Shown here: piece by piece, positions 1 through 5,289 of the stretch
How positions within the stretch are numbered: position 1 is the stretch's first letter
How the letters are laid out: the number at the start of each line of letters is the position of its first letter
The notes under the pieces: generated by a model
What the model saw: the letters and a program-made list of their open reading frames with translations, nothing else
Database searches by the model: none
Told to the model about the DNA's origin: nothing
Source: Firmicutes bacterium UBA3910
GTDB lineage: Bacteria > Bacillota > Limnochordia > Darwinibacteriales > Darwinibacteriaceae
Reading direction: 5' to 3'
Length of the DNA stretch: 6,097 bases
NCBI GenBank assembly: GCA_002391465.1
Contig: DGFC01000076.1
Location: forward strand, 1 to 6,097
Translations under genes and position numbers: made by a program

Positions 1-7
1 TTTTCAT

Positions 8-113
8 GTGCGCCACGCATGGCGCGTAACCTGGCGGTGAAAGTCCGCTACGGGGGCTGGCAGTTGCCAACCGTTAGCCAAGCGCAAGGGTGTCCATCGT
101 GAGGTGGAATCTG
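8..113 (+). mobile_element. Group II intron 5' remnant, truncated in domain I
   Basis: The stretch opens with GTGCG, the usual 5' boundary of group II introns, followed by a perfect hairpin (bases 10-15 pair with 20-25). Next are the GGTGAAAGTCC-type loop closed by GCGG/CCGC (34-37 with 45-48), the segment TAGCCAAGCGCAAGGGTGTCC, and a hairpin 93-98/103-108 capped by a GTGA tetraloop and ending GGTGGAATCTG. This order matches domain I of a common bacterial intron group as I remember it. After base 113 the match stops. No reverse transcriptase ORF and no domain V or VI lie in the window, so this is a dead 5' fragment. Seven bases of possible 5' exon (1-7) precede it. The family call rests on recognition, not alignment. 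Confidence 0.8.
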
Positions 114-151
114 TTGGTCCCCTTTGTGAACCGGGCTTTTACAAAATGCTA

Positions 152-173
152 AGAAGTATTGCCAACCACTTCT
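152..173. promoter_or_regulatory. Weak inverted repeat around the -35 box
   Basis: AGAAGT (152-157) and ACTTCT (168-173) are exact reverse complements separated by 10 bases, and the -35 box TTGCCA lies between the two arms. It could be a second regulator site at this promoter. Six-base arms with a 10-base gap also arise by chance, so this is only a candidate. Confidence 0.25.
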
Positions 174-187
174 GGATCTGGTAAAAT
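159..187 (+). promoter_or_regulatory. Sigma-A type promoter of the yhf-like operon
   Basis: TTGCCA (159-164, 5 of 6 to consensus) is followed by exactly 17 bases and TAAAAT (182-187, 5 of 6). A TG at 179-180 gives an extended -10. The predicted transcription start near 193-195 lies inside the inverted repeat at 188-204 and leaves a leader of about 40 bases before yhfZ. A second TATAAT at 205-210 has no convincing -35 at 16-18 bases, so I rate it below this one. No other comparable promoter was noticed between the genes, which suggests this one serves the whole operon. Confidence 0.65.
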
Positions 188-204
188 CAATATACGGTAT
201 ATTG
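188..204. promoter_or_regulatory. Candidate operator, perfect 8-bp palindrome
   Basis: CAATATAC and GTATATTG are perfect reverse complements separated by a single G, giving a 17-bp odd-spaced palindrome. It starts at the base after the -10 box and covers the expected transcription start, where a bound dimer would block initiation. The gene directly downstream encodes a winged-helix regulator (YhfZ), so autoregulation by YhfZ is the simplest reading. The palindrome is seen directly; the protein that binds it is inferred. Confidence 0.6.
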
Positions 205-223
205 TATAATGCCTTTGAATCTT

Positions 224-228
224 AAGGA
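224..228 (+). promoter_or_regulatory. Ribosome binding site deciding the yhfZ start
   Basis: AAGGA lies 8 bases ahead of GTG 237. The upstream in-frame ATG codons at 228 and 231 overlap or almost touch it and have no other purine-rich site, so they are poor starts. Confidence 0.55.
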
Positions 229-236
229 TGATGCTA

Positions 237-1172
237 GTGTTTGCTGCTAAGAAGCTCATGTCTAAAAATGGAGCGGTAGCCGTTCTCTTGGCCCGGGAGT
301 TCATTTCCCTAGGCCCGTCAGACCGGATTTCGACTATAGGAGATTACGCCAAACAGTATGAGACTGGACGCGGAACAGTCCAAGCTGCCTTGAAACTGCT
401 GCAGGCTGAAGGGGCAGTCAGTTTGGAGAGCCGCGGCCACTTGGGGACATTTATCAGCGCAATCGACTACCAAAAGTTGTGGCGCGTGGCGGGCCTAGGG
501 ACAATTCGGGGTGTCATGCCCCTGCCTTACTCCAAACGCTATGAGGGAATGGCTACGGGTCTTTACAGAGCGTTCGAAGGGGAGGAATGGCCCTTCAGCC
601 TTGCTTTTATGCGGGGGGCTGACAAAAGGGTGGAAGCCCTTGCTGCAGGCGACTATGACTTTGCAGTGACTTCCCAGCTGGCCGTCTGGTACGAGCTGGC
701 TAAACATGACAATCTTGAGGTTCTGTTTCTGTTTAGCCCAGGTACTTACGTGGGTAGTCATATGGTCATTTTCCGGGACAGTACCCACACCAAAATCGAA
801 CCGGGTATGCGCGTTGGGCTCGATCCCCAATCGCCCGACCAGTTTCTTTTGACAAAATATGAATGTGAAGGTTTAGAAGTGGAGTATGTTGAGACATTTT
901 ACAACCAGATCCTCAACAAACTCCAAAGCGGCGAGATCGATGCGGCTGTGTGGAACAAGGATGAAATTATGGAGAAGGGGCTAAATTATAACCTAGGTGA
1001 GCTCACAAATCCCAAGAGTATGGAAGTCAGTTCCCAAGCGGCCACGGCAGTCTTGGTTATCAACAAAGAGAGGCCGGAAATAAAGACGACATTGCTCAGG
1101 ATAATAGACAGTGAAATGATCACGGCTGTGCAGGAAGGGGTTCTTGCCGGCAGCATCATTCCAAAGTATTAG
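237..1172 (+). CDS. yhfZ: YhfZ family transcriptional regulator
   Basis: Probable DNA-binding repressor or activator of this operon, cytoplasmic, 311 residues from GTG 237 (E. coli YhfZ is about 300). Residues ~12-74 form a GntR-like winged helix: the segment TIGDYAKQYETGRGTVQAAL supplies the helix-turn-helix and GAVSLESRGHLGTFI the wing. The rest resembles a periplasmic-binding-protein-like effector domain and carries stretches I recognise from E. coli YhfZ: VMPLPYSKRYEG (93-104), MRGADKRVEAL and GTYVGSH. The start is uncertain: ATG 228 would add three residues but sits on the ribosome binding site, while GTG 237 is well spaced and better fits the E. coli N-terminus. It is the first gene, directly behind the promoter and palindrome, so autoregulation is likely. 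The effector is unknown; a substrate or intermediate of the downstream enzymes is the natural guess. Confidence 0.88.
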   Translation: MFAAKKLMSKNGAVAVLLAREFISLGPSDRISTIGDYAKQYETGRGTVQAALKLLQAEGAVSLESRGHLGTFISAIDYQKLWRVAGLGTIRGVMPLPYSKRYEGMATGLYRAFEGEEWPFSLAFMRGADKRVEALAAGDYDFAVTSQLAVWYELAKHDNLEVLFLFSPGTYVGSHMVIFRDSTHTKIEPGMRVGLDPQSPDQFLLTKYECEGLEVEYVETFYNQILNKLQSGEIDAAVWNKDEIMEKGLNYNLGELTNPKSMEVSSQAATAVLVINKERPEIKTTLLRIIDSEMITAVQEGVLAGSIIPKY

Positions 1173-1188
1173 TGCAGGGGGTACCTTG

Positions 1189-1554
1189 ATGGACGAACTA
1201 TTGTTGTTTAGGTTGGATCTACTGGTTAATGCCAAGGAAATTGACGAAGCGGTAAGGGATGCGGTAATTGAACTTGTTCAGGCTGTGGAGAAAAGGTACT
1301 CCCTGACTATCACTGAAGACAACGGGGCTATGTTGGTCAGCCATTTGGCCATGGCGCTGGGTAGGATCAAAAGGGGCGAAGAGCTGGAGCCAATAGATGA
1401 AGACATCTTCGCCGAGGTGAAACAGACCCAGACCTATCGGGAACTGCACGAACTTTACCTTCCCCTGGAAAAGAGACTGCAGATAACTCTGCCCCAGACA
1501 GAAAAGGATTTTTTAGCGCTGCACCTTTGCGCGTTAGTAGAAGACGTTGAATAA
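1189..1554 (+). CDS. yhfY: YhfY-like stand-alone PRD protein
   Basis: A 121-residue, largely helical protein made of a single PTS-regulation domain (PRD). The two histidine motifs typical of PRDs are visible: MLVSHLAMALGRI with His52, and EKDFLALHLCAL with His112. In larger PRD regulators such histidines are phosphorylated by HPr or EIIB and control activity. Here there is no RNA-binding, HTH or EII domain, so it may act by contacting another protein, perhaps YhfZ or YhfT/YhfU (inference). AGGGGG (1176-1181) lies 7 bases ahead of ATG 1189; the in-frame ATG at 1144 falls inside yhfZ and is rejected. The gap from yhfZ is 16 bases, indicating co-transcription. E. coli YhfY is of similar size and also follows yhfZ. 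Confidence 0.82.
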   Translation: MDELLLFRLDLLVNAKEIDEAVRDAVIELVQAVEKRYSLTITEDNGAMLVSHLAMALGRIKRGEELEPIDEDIFAEVKQTQTYRELHELYLPLEKRLQITLPQTEKDFLALHLCALVEDVE

Positions 1555-1558
1555 GGGA
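1554..1558 (+). promoter_or_regulatory. Ribosome binding site deciding the yhfU start
   Basis: AGGGA overlaps the last base of the yhfY stop codon and lies 9 bases ahead of ATG 1568. A second purine run, GGAGG (1561-1565), is only 2 bases from that ATG, too close to be the main site. The earlier in-frame ATG at 1547 lies inside yhfY without a ribosome binding site. Confidence 0.5.
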
Positions 1559-1567
1559 TGGGAGGTG

Positions 1568-1945
1568 ATGAAGTCGAAAATCGTAGTTGGGGGACAGATG
1601 GAGAAGCAGAACATTAAGAACCTCATCGAGGAGTTGGGTGAGGGGAAGGTGACAGCGGAAGTTAAGTCGGATCTGGCCGCCGCCAATGATGTCAAAACGG
1701 GCAAAGCAGACTATTATGTCGGCGCTTGTCACACCGGGGGCGGTGGGGCTTTGAGCATGGCTATCGCACTTTTGACACGGGACAAGTGCGTTTCCCTCTC
1801 CATGCCCGGGCGCCCGCCACAGGAGGAAGAAATTGTCCAGGCGGTCAAAGCCGGCAAGGTTGCCTTTGGTTTTACCGGTGATCATTACAAACAGGTCATT
1901 CCGGTTCTAGTGAGGGAACTGTTGAAAAAAGGGGAAGACAATTAA
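1568..1945 (+). CDS. yhfU: YhfU family protein (DUF2620)
   Basis: A 125-residue soluble protein of the YhfU/DUF2620 family; E. coli YhfU is about 117. It opens MKSKIVVGGQ, like a Rossmann-type first strand. The family hallmark is the glycine-rich ADYYVGACHTGGGGALSMAI around residues 53-72, and KAGKVAFGFTGDHYKQVIPVL near the C-terminus also recalls E. coli YhfU. No signal peptide or membrane segment is seen. Biochemical function is unknown to me. The gene lies 13 bases before yhfT with only a ribosome binding site between, and yhfU and yhfT are also adjacent in E. coli, so a soluble partner of the membrane protein, perhaps binding its substrate, is a reasonable inference. The start at 1568 fits the family N-terminus. 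Confidence 0.87.
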   Translation: MKSKIVVGGQMEKQNIKNLIEELGEGKVTAEVKSDLAAANDVKTGKADYYVGACHTGGGGALSMAIALLTRDKCVSLSMPGRPPQEEEIVQAVKAGKVAFGFTGDHYKQVIPVLVRELLKKGEDN

Positions 1946-1958
1946 GGAGGAACGGTAA

Positions 1959-3227
1959 ATGAAGATGTTATTAGCGGCGGTAGTAAGTGCCTTGGCCGCC
2001 ATTATGGCTAACCGCGGCATAGCCGTGTTTAACGACGGTCTCAGGCCAATCATGCCCGAGCATTTGGAAGGCCGCATGAGCAGAGCGGAATTGGCTGCAA
2101 CATCCTTTGCCATGAGTTTCGGACTGGTTATCGGGTTCGGAATTCCCTTTTCGCTAACTTCAACCATCATTCTTATTCACAGTATTTTGTTAGGAACAGA
2201 TATCATCGGTTCGTTCAGTCCTGATGGTAATCGGGGTACAATCATTGCCGGTGTTGTAGGTGCTGTTTACGGTGCCGGTTTGGTAGTAGGCTTAGAAGCT
2301 ATTGTCAACGTATTCCAGAAGCTGCCTGTCAACGTTATGGACAACCTTGGCGCAGTTGGTACGCCCATCGTGGCGGCCTTTGCCGTATTCCCGGCTTTGG
2401 CTACCGCCTATCAGTTCGGCGTACGGAAGGGTATTATCAACTTGGTCCTTTCCATTCTCGCCAGGCAGCTTACAGTCATGATCGGCGCAATCAGCATCGG
2501 CTCGGCCACCGTTACACTTAACGCAGAAGGTATGGCCCTGATCGTCGGTATGCTGGTTTTGATCTTCTTTGCCGCCCGGGAGAAAGGGGAGGAAGACGGC
2601 GTCGATTTGGCCTCCGTCTTTGGCGAGCGTGTGAAGCGCATTAAAAGCAACATCATTCCCCTTATGGTCATGGGTGGTTTGGTTGCTGCTGCCACATCCT
2701 ATGGGATTATCGCCGGTGACCCCATTTCCTTGAACCTGGCAGCAGAGGGCAACTACATTGATGCAGGCCTAGCCGCTTTGGCTAGGGGTATTGGGTTTAT
2801 CCCCCTCATTGCCTCCACCGCCATCGCCACAGGCGTCTACGGACCGGTGGGAATGACTCTGGTCTTTGCAGTTGGTCTTTTCATCCGCACACCAATTTTG
2901 GCTCTTGTGGTAGGTGCAGCCGTAATGGGCGTAGAAGTCCTGTTGCTGGAGCGCTTGGGTGCTTCCTTGGATAAATACCCCGGTATTAGAAATGCTGGGG
3001 ATAACATCCGGAACGCCATGAGCAAGCTGCTGGAGATCGCCCTGTTGGTTGGCGGTATGAATGCAGCCAACGCCATTGCTCCCGGTTTGGGTTTCTTCAC
3101 GGTGGCCGGTCTTTACATCTTAAACGAAATCGCCGGTACGCCCGTTGTAAGGATGGCAGTTGGACCCATCGCAGCCATTTTGGTTGGCGTGCTGGCCAAC
3201 GTACTGTCCGTACTTGGTCTTTTGTAA
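1959..3227 (+). CDS. yhfT: YhfT family multi-pass membrane protein
   Basis: Integral membrane protein of 422 residues (E. coli YhfT is about 434), probably a transporter, substrate unknown. Hydrophobic segments, judged by eye, lie near residues 1-17, 48-79, 94-116, 132-150, 158-183, 190-206, 231-252, 268-294, 297-330, 355-385 and 393-422, giving roughly 10-12 membrane passes. Charged loops separate them, the longest around 207-230 (REKGEED to KRIKS). NRGIAVFNDGLRPIMPEHLEG (residues 18-38) follows the first segment and looks like a conserved signature. The start is firm: AAGGAGG (1944-1950) is 8 bases ahead of ATG 1959. It follows yhfU at 13 bases. I see no ATP-binding subunit or phosphotransferase domain nearby, so if it transports, the energy source is unclear from this window. 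Confidence 0.87.
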   Translation: MKMLLAAVVSALAAIMANRGIAVFNDGLRPIMPEHLEGRMSRAELAATSFAMSFGLVIGFGIPFSLTSTIILIHSILLGTDIIGSFSPDGNRGTIIAGVVGAVYGAGLVVGLEAIVNVFQKLPVNVMDNLGAVGTPIVAAFAVFPALATAYQFGVRKGIINLVLSILARQLTVMIGAISIGSATVTLNAEGMALIVGMLVLIFFAAREKGEEDGVDLASVFGERVKRIKSNIIPLMVMGGLVAAATSYGIIAGDPISLNLAAEGNYIDAGLAALARGIGFIPLIASTAIATGVYGPVGMTLVFAVGLFIRTPILALVVGAAVMGVEVLLLERLGASLDKYPGIRNAGDNIRNAMSKLLEIALLVGGMNAANAIAPGLGFFTVAGLYILNEIAGTPVVRMAVGPIAAILVGVLANVLSVLGLL

Positions 3228-3238
3228 ACAGTAAGGGA

Positions 3239-3272
3239 GGGTGGAGCCGGGAAAACCGGCTTCGCCCCTTTT
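3239..3272 (+). terminator. Intra-operon terminator-like hairpin
   Basis: GGGTGGAGCCGG (3239-3250) pairs with CCGGCTTCGCCC (3256-3267) as 12 base pairs including two G-U wobbles, closed by a GAAAA loop. One unpaired C and four T follow (3269-3272). The T-run is short, so termination is probably partial. The hairpin fills most of the 60-bp gap between yhfT and the amidase gene, and AGGAAG (3273-3278) begins right after the T-run. It may limit read-through into the enzyme genes or protect the 3' end of the transporter mRNA. Confidence 0.6.
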
Positions 3273-3278
3273 AGGAAG
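3273..3278 (+). promoter_or_regulatory. Ribosome binding site deciding the TTG start
   Basis: AGGAAG is 9 bases ahead of TTG 3288. The next in-frame ATG (3309) has no purine-rich site before it, so TTG is the better start. The site touches the terminator T-run. Confidence 0.55.
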
Positions 3279-3287
3279 TGATTTGCT

Positions 3288-4379
3288 TTGCAACATAACC
3301 TCACTCAAATGCTCAAGGTAGCCAAAGCGGCCTTGGCAGCAGAAAAAAACCTGAGGCGTACGGTGGAGTACGCCAGGCCAGAGGTGTTGGATGAGGCGGC
3401 AGAGCTTATCCAGCAGGGAGAACGGGATGTCTACCTCTTTGGGGTAAAGAACACCAAGCAGATCAGCTGGAATCTCATTGACAAACTGACAGCAGCCGGC
3501 TATCTTTTCCACACCATTGACAGTATGGCCCGGGGCGGGAGGGCAATCGATGTGGACCTTGTCAATCCACTCACAGGCGGGGTTATGACCGGCTCATCCA
3601 GTGGATCCTGTCTTAACATTCTGCTCGGAATTAATGATTTTGCCCTGGGTACAGACGGGGGCGGTTCTGTTCTGGGTCCGGCAATCAGCACCGGGCTTTT
3701 TGGTTTTATGGCTAAAGGACTTGGTCTCAAGGGTCAGAACCCAAGGATCTCCACAGACAAGATTGAGTTCGTCCCGGGAGTGGGTATAATAACCTACGAC
3801 TACCAACTTGGCCTTGAAGTATTGGCTCACGTTGCTGACTACCAGCTTCTGTGCGCAGACGAAATGAAGGCGGAGAGAGTCAAGGTTGCTGTCCCACACG
3901 GTAGCCGGGAAAACAGCGGCTTGCAGCACGCCCTGGGCAAACTGGAGGATTGGGTGGAGATTGTGGAAGCTGACTTTGGTGCCGCTGACTTGGCGCTGCC
4001 GAGCAGGGAAGAACTGATAGCCAAGTGTGGGGAGTTGCTAGCTGCAGGCATTGATCTGATCCTCTCCCAGGAGGGCCCAGTAGATCTGTGGGGCCGGGGA
4101 GATTCGGTCCTGGGTACGTGGGGTGAAACGGGGAAAGAGATGCAGATTAGGGGCGGCAAGGGCTTAATCAGGGTAGCAAACATGCTGAATGCCACCGCAG
4201 TGAGTATTCCAACGGGTGAACTGGCATCGGGGCTTTTGGTGTTGGGGCCGGAAGGCAAACGGGGTGGATCGTTGTCTCTCTCGGTGGGCAGAATGCTGGC
4301 ACAAGCCTTTTCACCTCCCGAGCTTTTCCAGCGCTATTTTCTCCACAGCTACCAGCGGAAAGAGGAAGGGTTGATTTAG
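3288..4379 (+). CDS. Compact amidase signature family hydrolase
   Basis: Probable cytoplasmic amide (or ester) hydrolase of the amidase signature (AS) family, using a Ser-cisSer-Lys triad. The motif TGSSSGSC (101-108) supplies cis-Ser103 and GTDGGGSVLGPA (121-132) the nucleophile Ser127. Their 24-residue spacing equals that in fatty acid amide hydrolase (Ser217/Ser241). Lys54 in FGVKNTK is the best triad lysine but lies only 49 residues before Ser103, against about 75 in usual members. VANMLNATAVSIPTGELASG (296-315) fits the family's C-terminal half. At 363 residues it is shorter than the usual 450-500. The residue after the nucleophile motif is Leu, where many amidases have Arg. Substrate unknown. 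It starts at TTG behind AGGAAG, and its stop abuts the php ATG. E. coli has no such gene in its yhf operon. Activity is inferred from the motifs; a catalytically altered relative cannot be excluded. Confidence 0.8.
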   Translation: MQHNLTQMLKVAKAALAAEKNLRRTVEYARPEVLDEAAELIQQGERDVYLFGVKNTKQISWNLIDKLTAAGYLFHTIDSMARGGRAIDVDLVNPLTGGVMTGSSSGSCLNILLGINDFALGTDGGGSVLGPAISTGLFGFMAKGLGLKGQNPRISTDKIEFVPGVGIITYDYQLGLEVLAHVADYQLLCADEMKAERVKVAVPHGSRENSGLQHALGKLEDWVEIVEADFGAADLALPSREELIAKCGELLAAGIDLILSQEGPVDLWGRGDSVLGTWGETGKEMQIRGGKGLIRVANMLNATAVSIPTGELASGLLVLGPEGKRGGSLSLSVGRMLAQAFSPPELFQRYFLHSYQRKEEGLI

Positions 4380-5279
4380 ATGGCCATTTATACTGTGAAC
4401 GGTAAAATTAAGAGTGAAGACTTGGGCAGGACTTATATCCATGAACATTTGCACATAGACCTTTCCGGGGTTAAGCAGGATGAAGATGCCAAGTTCGATG
4501 ACGTTGAGGCGGTTATTACCGAACTTGCCAACAGCCAGATCCAATCCCTTGTGGAGGTAACCAACATCGGCATGGGCCGGGATGTGGAAACTCTGCGCCG
4601 GATCAGTCAAACGACCGGCGTAAATGTTATTGCCAGCACCGGCTGTTACAAAGAACCGTTTATTCCCGCTGAGATGTACCAGTTAAGTGAAGGGGAAATA
4701 GCTGAGATCTTTATTCGGGAAATTGAGGAAGGTATGGACGGTACGGGAGTTAAGGCACACATCATTGGCGAGGTCGGAACAAGTAAGAACGAGATCACGC
4801 CCATGGAGATGAGAATGCTCAAGGCCAGTATCCTAACTCACCTAGAGACAGGCCATCCCATCTTCACCCATACTACCTTGGGTACCATGGCCCTGGAACA
4901 GCTAGACCTCTTTGCCCAGTACAAAGTGGATCCAGGTAAGATCCTGATTGGTCATTTGGATCTGAACTGCAATCGGGACTACCACCTTAAGATTGCCGAT
5001 CGCGGCTGTTACTTGGGCTTTGACACCATCGGCAAGGCTAAGTACGAAAGTGATGATGTGAGGATCGAACATATTAAGTACCTGATTGAGCGCGGTCACC
5101 TGGACCAGATTGTCCTCTCCCAGGACATGACCCGTAAGAGTCACCTGAAGAAGAACGGCGGTATTGGTTTCAACTATCTCTTTGAGGAGTTTATACCCAA
5201 AGCGAAGGAGCACGGTATAACCGACGAACAGCTGGATCAGATGCTCATTCATAACCCCCGCAGGTTGCTTGCGGTTTAG
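4380..5279 (+). CDS. php: Phosphotriesterase homology protein (Php)
   Basis: Binuclear-metal hydrolase of the phosphotriesterase family (amidohydrolase-fold barrel), 299 residues against about 292 in E. coli Php. All metal ligands are visible: His21 and His23 (IHEHLHIDLSG), Glu131 (IGEVGTS), His164 (IFTHTT), His192 (IGHLDL) and Asp249 (LSQDM). Each sits at a constant offset of 9, then 6, from the ligands I recall for E. coli Php. As there, glutamate replaces the carbamylated lysine that bridges the metals in true phosphotriesterase. E. coli Php lacks notable phosphotriesterase activity as far as I know, and its natural substrate is unclear; relatives include lactonases and esterases. No signal peptide is seen. 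ATG 4380 follows the amidase TAG with no gap, behind AGAGGAAGGG (4361-4370), so translational coupling is likely. Confidence 0.93.
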   Translation: MAIYTVNGKIKSEDLGRTYIHEHLHIDLSGVKQDEDAKFDDVEAVITELANSQIQSLVEVTNIGMGRDVETLRRISQTTGVNVIASTGCYKEPFIPAEMYQLSEGEIAEIFIREIEEGMDGTGVKAHIIGEVGTSKNEITPMEMRMLKASILTHLETGHPIFTHTTLGTMALEQLDLFAQYKVDPGKILIGHLDLNCNRDYHLKIADRGCYLGFDTIGKAKYESDDVRIEHIKYLIERGHLDQIVLSQDMTRKSHLKKNGGIGFNYLFEEFIPKAKEHGITDEQLDQMLIHNPRRLLAV

Positions 5280-5289
5280 GAGGATAGAG

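Noticed and set aside
114..150. Possible riboswitch or further intron structure between the intron remnant and the promoter
   Set aside because: I found no convincing stem or known motif here, and the stretch lies upstream of the predicted transcription start.
205..210. A second TATAAT that could be the main -10 box
   Set aside because: No recognisable -35 box lies 16-18 bases upstream, while TTGCCA-17-TAAAAT just before it is well formed.
1144..1188. Upstream ATG extension of yhfY overlapping yhfZ
   Set aside because: The extension has no ribosome binding site, whereas ATG 1189 has AGGGGG at 7 bases and gives the expected family length.
1367..1885. 172-codon minus-strand open frame
   Set aside because: It lies opposite yhfY and yhfU, both clear family members with good ribosome binding sites. 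Its product shows no recognisable family.
3839..4258. 139-codon minus-strand open frame
   Set aside because: It is antisense to the amidase gene, with a Ser/Pro-rich product typical of shadow frames and no ribosome binding site noted.
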